Source of the DNA: a virus
Strand: one strand, 5' to 3'
Virus record (IMG/VR): IMGVR_UViG_3300042922_001494
Location: 1-39,826 of that record
DNA: 39,826 nt
The position numbers and the translations under genes are program-made. How positions within the stretch are numbered: position 1 is the first letter of the stretch; each line of letters starts with the position of its first letter. Positions 24,556 through 31,638 of the stretch are shown here, piece after piece. A model generated the notes under the pieces. That model did no database searches. It saw only the letters and a program-made list of their open reading frames with translations, and was not told the DNA's origin.

Positions 24556-24622
24556 TCGGAACACCCGGATTCGAACCGGGATCTTCTCTCTGCAGAGTGC
24601 TCTGCCATTGAGCTATGTTCCG
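24556..24622 (-). tRNA. tRNA-like element with truncated anticodon arm (probably not decoding)
   Basis: On the minus strand it has a perfect 7-bp acceptor stem (CGGAACA/TGTTCCG), TA linker, 4-bp D stem GCTC/GAGC with an AATGGCA loop, and a perfect T arm CCCGG-TTCGAAT-CCGGG, then discriminator A with no encoded CCA. Only 17 nt lie between position 26 and the T stem, where 21-22 are needed. They can form a 4-bp CTCT/AGAG hairpin with a 4-nt GCAG loop, so there is no normal 7-nt anticodon loop and no identity can be assigned. All other arms are intact, so it should still fold and perhaps be processed. It may be a decoy or tRNA mimic. Confidence 0.8.
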
Positions 24623-24629
24623 TTTATAG

Positions 24630-24896
24630 GCTGCTTTACGCTCCTTCTCCCTTATATCGGACGGATTGACCACATTTAATCCAGCTTCCCATGCACGCTG
24701 GAACCTATTACGTTATAGGGGGATTGCAGTCCATGTCACGCCGTCAACACCAACTGCATGAGGGTTTCACCTTCCAGGCTTATTTTGATAAGGCAGTAAC
24801 CTAACCCCTGAAGTAGACTGCCGCTCTCCGGCGCTTACACATTCATCATCTCGGAGAAAATACAGGATATGTAAAACCTTTTCTTCTGGCTTCTGC
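24630..24896 (-). ncRNA. Candidate structured non-coding RNA upstream of the tRNA-like element
   Basis: No credible gene is seen in 24630-24896. Several inverted repeats are packed here (plus-strand coordinates): TCCAGC/GCTGGA 24680-24702, CCTAT/ATAGG 24704-24719, TGCAGT/ACTGCA 24725-24758, CTTAT/ATAAG 24779-24792, GGCAGT/ACTGCC 24792-24822, and GCCG/CGGC 24820-24832 (the last two overlap and exclude each other). With a promoter on one side and tRNA-like plus terminator on the other, this looks like one RNA transcript of about 500 nt. A role as packaging RNA or as the pac/cos region is possible but unproven. Confidence 0.55.
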
Positions 24897-24939
24897 ATAA
24901 TAGCATACTACCATGTTTTTAACGAACATGACCGAACAT
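24897..24939 (-). promoter_or_regulatory. Candidate late promoter with tandem ATGTTCG operator
   Basis: Minus strand: two ATGTTCG boxes (24933-24939 and 24923-24929) start exactly 10 bp apart, one helical turn. The second overlaps the -35 position of an extended -10 TGCTATTAT (24897-24905). It lies directly after the ArpU-like gene, a family that activates phage late transcription, so the boxes are probably its binding sites. Confidence 0.6.
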
Positions 24940-24941
24940 TT

Positions 24942-25394
24942 CTAAATTTCTCCAAAAAATCTATTATTTCTCATTCTGCACCCGTCCTCCGTGAACTTCA
25001 TTCTTCGCTTAGGAAACATTCGGTTCATAGCCTGCGCCACCTTCCACCATGGAAGTCCATCTATGTAATACAGCCGAAACATGGTCCTTACCTCACTTTT
25101 GGGGATAGACTCAATATATTCCTCTGCCTGCGTCATAAGCTCCAGTAACTCTGTCTCTTTGATATCCAGTACCTTCTGGAGTCTTTCAATAGCTGCCTCT
25201 TTCCGGTAATGCTCCGGTGTAGGATATCCGGTAATCTTAATGCTTCCATAAGTTCCATCAGATCTGGTCCCCTTCACAGAATCAGAAACAATACCTAGAT
25301 TCCTTATCTGCTTTTCCAATTGCTCCTTGCGCCGGCGAATATCTTTGATTTCCTCTCTCATCTCACAATACTGGACCAGTATTTCTTTGTCCAA
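24942..25394 (-). CDS. ArpU/RinA-like late transcription regulator
   Basis: 150 residues. An N-terminal coiled coil (REEIKDIRRRKEQLEKQIRNL) and the C-terminal 'IPKSEVRTMFRLYYIDGLPWWKVAQAMNRMF' form a sigma region 4-like helix-turn-helix, as in ArpU/DUF1492 phage regulators found just before the terminase genes of Firmicute phages. It is expected to turn on the late operon, probably through the ATGTTCG repeats beyond its stop codon. The start is TTG 25394 with GGGAGGTGA eight bases upstream. Confidence 0.75.
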   Translation of the reverse strand: MDKEILVQYCEMREEIKDIRRRKEQLEKQIRNLGIVSDSVKGTRSDGTYGSIKITGYPTPEHYRKEAAIERLQKVLDIKETELLELMTQAEEYIESIPKSEVRTMFRLYYIDGLPWWKVAQAMNRMFPKRRMKFTEDGCRMRNNRFFGEI

Positions 25395-25414
25395 ATCCCG
25401 TCACCTCCCTGTTG

Positions 25415-25792
25415 TCAACTGCTCGCCCTGGGCTTATAAACTCGCTTGCCATTAAGAAACTCTTCTTCCTTCCGCTGTCTCCCCAGAAGTTGCCGCAGCT
25501 TGTTAAACGTAGCTCGGTTATTCTGATCATTGAAGAACTCCACAATCAACTGGTATCTCTTCACCGCATCTTTATTCTCTCTGCGCACTTTTCGGCTCCT
25601 GCGCAGCTTTGTTAATTCCTTATCTGCTTCCGATCTGTTTTCGGAAAATTCTATCCCATGAAGCAGGTCCTGCAGGCGCTTGTCCTCCTCGCTCACCGTA
25701 TCACAGGCAAGCCGGTATTCTGCTGCACACTGATCCACAAAGCGAAGGAATTCTTCCAAATGCTCTGCTGGGCTTTTATCCTTTTGCTTCAT
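25415..25792 (-). CDS. Phage protein of unknown function (coiled coil, basic)
   Basis: 125 residues from ATG 25792, with GGTGGAG upstream; longer frames are unlikely because they run into the upstream gene. It is highly charged: 'EHLEEFLRFVDQCAAEYRLACDTVSEEDKRLQDLLHGIEF' then a basic helix 'ELTKLRRSRKVRRENKDAVKRYQLIVEFF' (fragments). Proteins like this often precede the ArpU-like gene in clostridial phages. The basic helices suggest nucleic-acid binding. No family function is known to me. Confidence 0.7.
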   Translation of the reverse strand: MKQKDKSPAEHLEEFLRFVDQCAAEYRLACDTVSEEDKRLQDLLHGIEFSENRSEADKELTKLRRSRKVRRENKDAVKRYQLIVEFFNDQNNRATFNKLRQLLGRQRKEEEFLNGKRVYKPRASS

Positions 25793-25961
25793 CTTTCTCC
25801 ACCTCCACCGACACAATTCTCACCCGCTCCTGGGGAACGTCTATGTATTCACCACTATCAAGCAGGATCCCGATCAGACCGTCATTGCTTCCGATCATGG
25901 TCCCAAACTTCCTCCCAGGATAAACCTGGACAGTGATTTTCTGTTTATCTAAAAGCTTCAT
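25776..25961 (-). CDS. Small beta-rich phage protein
   Basis: 61 residues from ATG 25961 (GGAAGAAGGTG upstream). 'KITVQVYPGRKFGTMIGSNDGLIGILLDSGEYIDVPQERVRIV' (fragment) looks like an SH3/KOW-like small barrel. It overlaps both neighbours by 17 bp, showing a tightly packed early operon. The function is unknown. A longer reading to 26060 exists but has no ribosome site. Confidence 0.6.
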   Translation of the reverse strand: MKLLDKQKITVQVYPGRKFGTMIGSNDGLIGILLDSGEYIDVPQERVRIVSVEVEKDEAKG

Positions 25962-26166
25962 GCTGCACCTTCTTCCTGCGTAATTCCGCAAAAGCCGGGC
26001 CTGTCCGTAAAGAAGGATCCGGGCATGAGCTTGTATATACGTAGGGTGGATTTGTTGCACTGAAACTCATGACCGGCGGCGCCTTTATAGCTTCATCCGC
26101 CTCTGCCTGTATGCGACTGTTTACGCTAGCTCTATCTGCTCTGCAGTCTTTTGATGATTTTCTCAA
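25945..26166 (-). CDS. Small phage protein of unknown function
   Basis: 73 residues starting at TTG 26166, which has a strong AGAGGAGGGATATA site. Composition is mixed, basic at both ends (RKSSKDCRADRAS, AELRRKKVQHEAFR) with a proline- and serine-rich middle, probably partly disordered. It overlaps the next gene by 17 bp. Support comes from the ribosome site and gene packing only. Confidence 0.5.
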   Translation of the reverse strand: MRKSSKDCRADRASVNSRIQAEADEAIKAPPVMSFSATNPPYVYTSSCPDPSLRTGPAFAELRRKKVQHEAFR

Positions 26167-26194
26167 TATATCCCTCCTCTGGAAAATTTCAGTT

Positions 26195-26620
26195 TTAGTT
26201 GCTTATTAATTCCGGATTATCAAAAATGTTACCAATTACTTTTGCATAATCCTCTAATGGCCCAATCGGCATATCAGGATACCCTTGCGCAGATACATAA
26301 AAACCCACACTGTCCATATAACACTTATCTGCTGGACAATAAGCCTGATGTGTACCGTAATTAACAAGCATATTTAAAGCAAGTACCTGACCACCTAAGT
26401 GGCTCTCAATAATATCACCCTCAAATACATCCTCACCAGATATATCAGACATCCCTGTGCATTGTCCAATCGTAGCATGGTCAACTTCTATACCATGTCT
26501 TCCAAGCTCATCCTCTCCAAATATAGTTATTGGAAAGTCGGGGCTATAACAATAGCTCCCTACAACCCATTTACCATTATCAGTCCGTTTTCCACGGAAT
26601 AAGTATCTATTATTATCCAC
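26195..26620 (-). CDS. YopX family protein
   Basis: 141 residues. 'RYLFRGKRTDNGKWVVGSYCY', 'IGQCTGMSDISGEDVFEGDIIES' and a C-terminal 'VIGNIFDNPELI' (fragments) are diagnostic of the YopX family (Bacillus SPbeta YopX), common in Firmicute phage early regions. The biochemical function is not established. The start is GTG 26620 with GGAGGTG seven bases upstream. Confidence 0.9.
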   Translation of the reverse strand: MDNNRYLFRGKRTDNGKWVVGSYCYSPDFPITIFGEDELGRHGIEVDHATIGQCTGMSDISGEDVFEGDIIESHLGGQVLALNMLVNYGTHQAYCPADKCYMDSVGFYVSAQGYPDMPIGPLEDYAKVIGNIFDNPELISN

Positions 26621-26642
26621 TACTTTTCACCTCCATTAAATT

Positions 26643-26816
26643 TCAGTTTAACTGTCCAGTTTCGTACAGGCGGCAAACCTCACTTATAATTTGCTCACCG
26701 ATATTCTTGAATTCGTAATAGCTTTTGTAATCTCCGTTTTGAACAATGTTTCTCGCCCCAACCTCTTTACGTCTTTCTACTAATTCCTTTAATAATTTTA
26801 ATTCTTCCAATTGCAT
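26643..26816 (-). CDS. Small helical phage protein
   Basis: A 57-residue frame (starts MQLEELKLLKELVERRKE, ends CRLYETGQLN) between YopX and the 90-residue gene. It is amphipathic and charged throughout. GGAGGT directly touches ATG 26816, which is tight; TTG 26810 two codons later has better spacing and may be the true start. Function unknown. Confidence 0.55.
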   Translation of the reverse strand: MQLEELKLLKELVERRKEVGARNIVQNGDYKSYYEFKNIGEQIISEVCRLYETGQLN

Positions 26817-26856
26817 ACCTCCGTCAAATTCTAATTTACCTTGCTAAACCGTTCTG

Positions 26857-27129
26857 TTAAATGCCACTTCCAATCAGCCCCATGTTCTCTTGCTTTGCCC
26901 GTTCTATCGCCAGCTCTTTCAGTAAATACGCACACTGGGTTTTCTCAAAATCGTTTACCTTATCGTACTGATTCAGAATAAGATTTGTATATTGATCCAT
27001 CTGGCAATTGGCGCAAACCTCTTCCAGATCTTCCTTGCGCTCAATTTCTAAAGGAAACCGGCACAGGTGATCACATACATGCTCCATCATCGGAGTGACG
27101 ATCTTTAACATTTCATTCTGTTCTGCCAT
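26857..27129 (-). CDS. Phage protein with possible zinc-binding cysteines
   Basis: 90 residues. Residues ~17-42 contain EHVCDHLCRFPLEIE and VCANCQMD, giving three to four cysteines plus histidines that could hold a zinc ion; the rest is helical. The ribosome site AGGGAGA precedes ATG 27129. It is the first gene after a ~190-bp spacer containing a hairpin. Proteins of this pattern are common in clostridial phages, but no function is established. Confidence 0.68.
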   Translation of the reverse strand: MAEQNEMLKIVTPMMEHVCDHLCRFPLEIERKEDLEEVCANCQMDQYTNLILNQYDKVNDFEKTQCAYLLKELAIERAKQENMGLIGSGI

Positions 27130-27291
27130 TCTGATTCTCCCTTCTTGGTTCCAAACTGATTAATTAATTGGAAAAATTTACATATTCTTACAAAGTTCTT
27201 TTTTGTTATACTGTAGGTGTATATCTTAAACTCCAGGGAATTTATTGCTTGGTATTTTGGATATAGCTTTTTCATACTCATACCGGCAGGG

Positions 27292-27315
27292 GTAATACCC
27301 TGTCGGCCCCCTAAT
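27292..27315. repeat. Stable hairpin after the 70-residue gene
   Basis: CCGGCAGGG and CCCTGTCGG form a 9-bp stem (one G.U) with a 6-nt loop. There is no U-run on either strand, so it is a weak terminator at best; it could protect a 3' end. The remainder of 27130-27323 shows no gene. Confidence 0.5.
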
Positions 27316-27323
27316 ACCTTCCC

Positions 27324-27536
27324 CTATTCTTCACAAGACTCCAACTCTTCGATCTTCTTCGTCAGATCCAGTTCCTGATAGTCCTTCTTAGGATACTGCT
27401 GGTATGTAGCTTTATTCTGTTTCCCTGTCACATACTGGTTATAGTAATGGCGAGCCAGCTCTAATGGGACATCCCTATGTTTCCCAGTTATCGTCAATTT
27501 GCTTTTATCACTGTAAACAATTTTTATCTTCCACAT
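27324..27536 (-). CDS. Small phage protein of unknown function
   Basis: 70 residues. 'WKIKIVYSDKSKLTITGKHRDVPLELARHYYNQYV' (fragment) begins with a beta hairpin and continues into helix; the end is acidic (KKIEELESCEE). AAGGATAATAAATC precedes ATG 27536, a moderate ribosome site. It overlaps the zinc-ribbon gene by 13 bp. Similar short proteins occur in many Firmicute phages without known role. Confidence 0.68.
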   Translation of the reverse strand: MWKIKIVYSDKSKLTITGKHRDVPLELARHYYNQYVTGKQNKATYQQYPKKDYQELDLTKKIEELESCEE

Positions 27537-27694
27537 GATTTATTATCCTTTCCCGGCATACACTCAAAATGTATGCGCAGCTCACTCCGTCTTCTGGTTT
27601 TAATGTACACATGCTCCCCATGGATCTCCTTACCGCAGATATAGCAGATATGTATTTCCTGTTGTGGAACACTGGCTTTTGATTTAGCTGGCAT
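27524..27694 (-). CDS. Small zinc-ribbon protein
   Basis: 56 residues if started at ATG 27694 (AAGGGTGTG upstream); ATG 27727 would add 11 residues. CYICGK and HFECMPG make a CxxC...HxxC zinc-binding site over about 30 residues, as in treble-clef or ribbon proteins that bind nucleic acid. It overlaps both neighbours. Function unknown. Confidence 0.65.
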   Translation of the reverse strand: MPAKSKASVPQQEIHICYICGKEIHGEHVYIKTRRRSELRIHFECMPGKDNKSCGR

Positions 27695-28052
27695 TCTGTT
27701 CACACCCTTTCGCAACCCGATGGACAATTTCCCTCAGCTGACTGGCATATTCAAGAACCAGATCTGCATCCTGCTGAATGAAAGCTGCTTGACTTGCCTT
27801 TTTCATAATTCCGGATCCTTTAATAGCCGTATTAATCTCCACGTATTTCTGATCAGCTTGGGACCGATCTATCCGCAATCCACCCAATACAACATCCTGA
27901 ATGACTTCTCTGGTCATGGATTGTATCTTTTTTGTAAGCTGATCATATCCCTTCCGGTATTCTGCCTTTAATTGCTCCAGAGGTATGTTTTCCTTGTTGC
28001 GCTTTAAGGTTACAAGCAGAGATCGATACTCACTCATTACTGTTTCTGTCAT
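27684..28052 (-). CDS. Phage early protein of unknown function
   Basis: 122 residues, mostly helical and charged ('LKAEYRKGYDQLTKKIQSMTREVIQDVVLGGLRIDRSQADQKYVEINTAI' in fragments). GGAGGAATT precedes ATG 28052. It is the first gene downstream of the GTTACA repeat cluster on the minus strand. No family is recognised; proximity to the putative origin makes a replication-related role possible but unsupported. Confidence 0.65.
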   Translation of the reverse strand: MTETVMSEYRSLLVTLKRNKENIPLEQLKAEYRKGYDQLTKKIQSMTREVIQDVVLGGLRIDRSQADQKYVEINTAIKGSGIMKKASQAAFIQQDADLVLEYASQLREIVHRVAKGCEQNAS

Positions 28053-28066
28053 AATTCCTCCAATAA

Positions 28067-28366
28067 GTTACAAGGGTTACAATTGATTGCAGTGTTTTGT
28101 AACCTATTTAATCCACCTAATCCCTTGATTTTGCTACATTTTTGACTTACGGTTACAAAGTTACAAGGTTACAATCATTTTTTCTCTTACGTGCGTTGTG
28201 TGTAAAATATTGATTTGCAAATTTATATGTGTGCTTACGTGTATAGTATAAAAAGCTTGTAACTTCTGTAACTTTGTAACTTTACCTCTCTAAGCCACAT
28301 ACACCCTAGATTTTTCAGTTACAATTCATAAGTTAAAACTGTAACTTTTCGCCAATAATATGTAAC
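28067..28366. repeat. GTTACA repeat cluster, candidate phage replication origin
   Basis: A gene-free stretch with twelve copies of GTTACA or its complement. Direct copies (GTTACAA) start at 28067, 28076, 28152, 28160, 28168 and 28318; inverted copies ([T/C/A]TGTAAC) start at 28097, 28257, 28266, 28274, 28339 and 28360. A triplet of direct copies 8 bp apart faces a triplet of inverted copies 8-9 bp apart across an 82-bp AT-rich centre, which also has two CTTACGTG boxes (28186, 28234). This geometry, just beyond a helicase and primase gene, fits an iteron origin or an operator array. Confidence 0.7.
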
Positions 28367-28370
28367 CTTT

Positions 28371-30212
28371 TTATTTAAAAGGCAATTCCCCGTCTTCCAC
28401 GGCCACAAATTTTGATTCTCCACCTATATCTTCGGGCATATTTATACAGGCGCAGCGCACGGATTTACCGCACACCTTTGATGATTTATATAAATTTCCA
28501 CTATTATCTTTTGCAAGTCGATTGTTTTGGTCGAGCCAGGATAAAAGAGCCTTAGAGTTGAATCCACCGTCTTCGCAAATCTTTTCAAAGACACTCCGTA
28601 TTATTCTGACTTCATCTCCTTTAATTGATCCATAACAGGGATCGGCTCCGTTTTCAAATTTTGCTTGATTGCTGACACAGAAATCCTGTAAGAACTCAAA
28701 ACCACGAGCTCCAACATCAACATTTTCCTTGGTATGCAGGTGCTTTTCTATGTCTGCCACGGTCAGAGCTTGTCCATCACAAAATATCCACTCCGTTGCC
28801 AGAGCGTCGGCCGTTAAAATTGCTGCAGCGGCCATTGTCTGCTTCTCAGTCGAGGCTGTCCCTAATTCTTGGTAGAACTGCTTATAATAATTCTTGGCCT
28901 TTTCCTTGGCCCCTTCTGTTGACAGAAAGCCCATAAACAACCGCCCAGCATGGCCGTAATTTGTCCTTATGACCTCCAGAAGACCATGTGCATCCTTAAA
29001 CAGCTTCTCCCTGCACTCAATCTCAATTATACGGTTTACGGATCCACCACCTGACGCATTATGGGTAATGGGAGACTCTCCAGATGTAATGGTGCAATTC
29101 TTCCACGTAAGAGTATTCTGTAATCCTCCTGTTTTCGCTCCTCTGGTCTTGCCTATGCCTTCACAGAGCATATAAACGGCTTGCTCAAAGGATTTCTTAT
29201 CCTTCACAAGCTGAAATTCATCTAAGATCAATGGGAGGTTATTTACAAACCCTGCCTGCTGTTCCAGTCCCACTACCGTGCCATTAAAGGTCTGCATAAA
29301 GTTAGCGTCATCGTTCGGATCCGCCCATACGGAAGTTGCCAGAAGCTGGGCCACTGTTTTTCCCGTCTCAGTTCCACCCCACAGATGAACGATAAAGTTC
29401 AGTTTCCCTATTGTTTTTAGCACAACCGATGCAAAGCTTGCAGCCAGGGCAATCTTGGCTGGAGAATTAGTTTCTCTAACCTTTCTCACTTCTGTGACCC
29501 ATGATTCCAGCTTTCCCTCTGAGCGGACCGATTGAAAGATCTTTCTAAAATTGTCCTGGCCATCAAACTCCAAGTTTCCAGTATACGGGCAGAATTGTCC
29601 TGTTTTCGTCCAGCCCAAATGACTCACTGACTGAACTTTTGGAATAATATCATGATTAAGATCATCCATATTTTGTAAATACTCCACCATATAGGAAGCA
29701 TTCTTATCTGATATTGATATATCCTTGTCAGCAAGATCCTTTATGCCATTTGCTGTAAACAAAGCCTTCTTAGCCGCCACCACACTGCTCCAGGCTCCGT
29801 AATTTCTACGGAACATGAGGCGAAGCTTTACACTTTCATCCTCAATGTTTATAAGCCTTTGCACAGGTAGAATTGGGTGCGTACATGCTATATCAAGACC
29901 CTGCTTATCATTGCGTCTTACAATGCCTTCATCATTGGCGATCCAATCTCCGGTATAAAGCTCTATTGGCTGATCCTTAAAGTTGGTGACGTTGTTTACA
30001 ACGCTGTTCATACTCTTTTTGTCACCATGCTGCGCAAAGTAAGCCTTTACCATAGTACCAAAGCGTCGGAATCCTACTTTTTCGGCATTGGCAGTTAGGT
30101 TATTAAATAACTGCATGTATTTAAAACCATCGTCCCGGTGAGCATAAAGGAGCTTATAAGGCTCTTCGGTATTAAATTCTTCTTGGGTATAAACCTTTAA
30201 AGGTTCATTCAT
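28371..30212 (-). CDS. DUF927 replicative helicase-like protein
   Basis: 613 residues. Walker A GGTETGKT (279-286) and Walker B LILDEFQ (328-334) lie in the DUF927 domain ('WGGTETGKTVAQLLATSVWADP', 'FNGTVVGLEQQAGF', 'KTRGAKTGGLQNTLTWKNCTITSGESPIT', fragments). DUF927 proteins are SF3/AAA+ helicase-like and occur with CHC2 primase domains in phages and mobile elements. It probably unwinds the origin located just past its stop. ATG 30212 overlaps the primase-like gene by 8 bp. Confidence 0.87.
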   Translation of the reverse strand: MNEPLKVYTQEEFNTEEPYKLLYAHRDDGFKYMQLFNNLTANAEKVGFRRFGTMVKAYFAQHGDKKSMNSVVNNVTNFKDQPIELYTGDWIANDEGIVRRNDKQGLDIACTHPILPVQRLINIEDESVKLRLMFRRNYGAWSSVVAAKKALFTANGIKDLADKDISISDKNASYMVEYLQNMDDLNHDIIPKVQSVSHLGWTKTGQFCPYTGNLEFDGQDNFRKIFQSVRSEGKLESWVTEVRKVRETNSPAKIALAASFASVVLKTIGKLNFIVHLWGGTETGKTVAQLLATSVWADPNDDANFMQTFNGTVVGLEQQAGFVNNLPLILDEFQLVKDKKSFEQAVYMLCEGIGKTRGAKTGGLQNTLTWKNCTITSGESPITHNASGGGSVNRIIEIECREKLFKDAHGLLEVIRTNYGHAGRLFMGFLSTEGAKEKAKNYYKQFYQELGTASTEKQTMAAAAILTADALATEWIFCDGQALTVADIEKHLHTKENVDVGARGFEFLQDFCVSNQAKFENGADPCYGSIKGDEVRIIRSVFEKICEDGGFNSKALLSWLDQNNRLAKDNSGNLYKSSKVCGKSVRCACINMPEDIGGESKFVAVEDGELPFK

Positions 30213-30735
30213 TTAAGCTTCTCATCTCCTCTTGCTCTTCCCGGATGCCAGATACTAAGATTCTGTAATCTTCTTCCAAGATTTGTTTTTTATTAATCAC
30301 CACCGCCCATTCATCTGACAGGGGCTCATAAACGCTTTCGAGCTTGTCGTACATACGAAGCAACCGGCAGACCTCAATTAACTTTTGTATCTTCCATGCC
30401 TTAAATTCTGCTTCTTGTATGCGAGTTGCTTCTCGTTCTCTTTTTCTCATCAATATCTGAGATAGGTTCACTTTATCCCCTGAGCGATAATCCCCTCCTA
30501 ATTCGATAAACGCCTCCTTAAACCCAACGTCATCCATCATCTGAATAAAACTAAAGATATCTCCATTCGCTCCACAAGCGTGGCAATGAAAATCCTTATC
30601 GTATACCTTAAGAGAAGCATGTCTGTCCCCATTGTGGAAGGGGCAGGGTATAAACCCCTTCCTATTGGTTTGAAATCCATAACGCTCCACAATATCCCTC
30701 ATGCTATATGTATCTTTGATTTCCTCAACGGTCAC
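30205..30735 (-). CDS. CHC2 zinc-finger primase-like protein
   Basis: 176 residues from GTG 30735, with GGGAGGTG six bases upstream; a TTG at 30759 is inside the preceding gene. The N-terminal half is a DnaG-type zinc finger: CPFH (C31, H34) and CHAC (C51, C54) with 'YSMRDIVERYGF', 'SLKVYDKDFHCHACGANGDIFSF'. The TOPRIM catalytic domain is missing, and the C-terminus is helical, so it probably recognises DNA for the DUF927 partner rather than acting as a full primase. Overlaps both neighbours. Confidence 0.87.
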   Translation of the reverse strand: MTVEEIKDTYSMRDIVERYGFQTNRKGFIPCPFHNGDRHASLKVYDKDFHCHACGANGDIFSFIQMMDDVGFKEAFIELGGDYRSGDKVNLSQILMRKREREATRIQEAEFKAWKIQKLIEVCRLLRMYDKLESVYEPLSDEWAVVINKKQILEEDYRILVSGIREEQEEMRSLNE

Positions 30736-31195
30736 CAGAGACACCTCCCAGTAATTCAATTATCTTGCTGCCAGTATGTAGTTTGTCGCAGAATAGGAAC
30801 TGGGTATCATATTTACGTTCCATAGTCTTTAAGATTTTCTCCAGCTTCTCGCCGGTGACCGCTTTTGGAGACGTTTTCAATCGTGGATTGTTCCATTCAT
30901 GGACATCATCAATGCTCTTGATCTGGTTGCTATGCTCCACCAACATGATCACCTTGACTCCAATTTCCTGCGCTCGTTTTAATTCGTCGGTAAATCTTCG
31001 ATGCCCCTGGCACACGTTGGAGGCGACCTCGGTTAAATTTTGCTTCCGGTCTATAATCAGCCTGGGATTGTCAAAATTCATATAGTCCCCGACATGGAGT
31101 TTGCTGACAAAGTGCTGTATTCCCTGCTGATCGAAAGTGTCCACAATTTTACGGATTGCCCTGGCCTTTTCTCTGGAATCAATTTGTATTACCAT
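30725..31195 (-). CDS. ERCC4-type (XPF-like) nuclease
   Basis: 156 residues. IDSREK (5-10), VGDY (35-38) and LIIDRK (47-51) match the ERCC4/Mus81 catalytic core (D..RE...GDY...[ED]RK), with Asp in place of the usual Glu of the ERK motif. The rest is a compact alpha/beta domain without the HhH tail. It probably cuts branched or forked DNA during phage recombination, replacing a RusA/RuvC resolvase. AAGGAGGG precedes ATG 31195. Confidence 0.85.
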   Translation of the reverse strand: MVIQIDSREKARAIRKIVDTFDQQGIQHFVSKLHVGDYMNFDNPRLIIDRKQNLTEVASNVCQGHRRFTDELKRAQEIGVKVIMLVEHSNQIKSIDDVHEWNNPRLKTSPKAVTGEKLEKILKTMERKYDTQFLFCDKLHTGSKIIELLGGVSGDR

Positions 31196-31206
31196 CTGAT
31201 CCCTCC

Positions 31207-31638
31207 TTAGTTGAATGGAAGACCTTCGTCTTCGACTCCATCTGGGATGTTCATAAATCCGTCACCGACCGCACTACTGGGGGCGGGTCTTGATTCATTT
31301 GCAGATCCATTTGCATTGTTAAAATTCTTAGATTCACCAAACTCTACCTGCTCTGCCACAATATCTGTTGTGTAAACTTTTTGCCCATCCTGATTTGTGT
31401 AGGAACCTGTTTGAATTCGTCCCTCAACAACAATTTTGTTTCCCTGAAAGAAATATTTTTCAATGAACTCTGCCGTCTTTCCAAATGCTACTGTATTTAT
31501 GAAATCCGCATTTTGCTCATTTTCTTTTTTAAACCGCCGATCGACCGCAATGGCAAAGCGGGCAACGGTATGTCCATTGTCTGAATATCTGACCTCAGGA
31601 TCCCTGGTCAACCTGCCTATTAGAATTACTCTATTGAT
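31207..31638 (-). CDS. ssb: Single-stranded DNA-binding protein with apparent ATC start
   Basis: OB-fold SSB: ..RLTRDPEVRYSDNGHTVARFAIAVDR, DFINTVAFGKTAEFIEKYF.GNKIVVEGRIQTGSY (fragments), with acidic DGVEDEGLPF C-terminal tip for partner binding. The family start is M-NRVILIGRL; here the codons are ATC AAT AGA GTA ATT CTA ATA GGC AGG TTG, preceded by an in-frame TGA. GAGGAGG lies 8 nt before ATC (31636-31638), ideal spacing. No ATG/GTG/TTG exists upstream in frame; the first conventional start is TTG 31611, which would delete strand 1. So initiation at ATC (143 residues) is most likely. Confidence 0.87.
   Translation of the reverse strand: MNRVILIGRLTRDPEVRYSDNGHTVARFAIAVDRRFKKENEQNADFINTVAFGKTAEFIEKYFFQGNKIVVEGRIQTGSYTNQDGQKVYTTDIVAEQVEFGESKNFNNANGSANESRPAPSSAVGDGFMNIPDGVEDEGLPFN

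Noticed and set aside
24356-24673. A 105-residue minus-strand open frame across the tRNA-like region
   Set aside because: It reads straight through the tRNA-like element and the terminator, has no ribosome site and no recognisable composition; the region is better explained as RNA.
27292-27315. Hairpin as a full intrinsic terminator
   Set aside because: The stem is stable but no U-tract follows on either strand, so it is listed only as a hairpin.
28067-28366. GTTACA array as a CRISPR
   Set aside because: Units are only 6-7 bp, in both orientations, with spacings down to 8 bp; there are no 20-40 bp repeats or cas genes.
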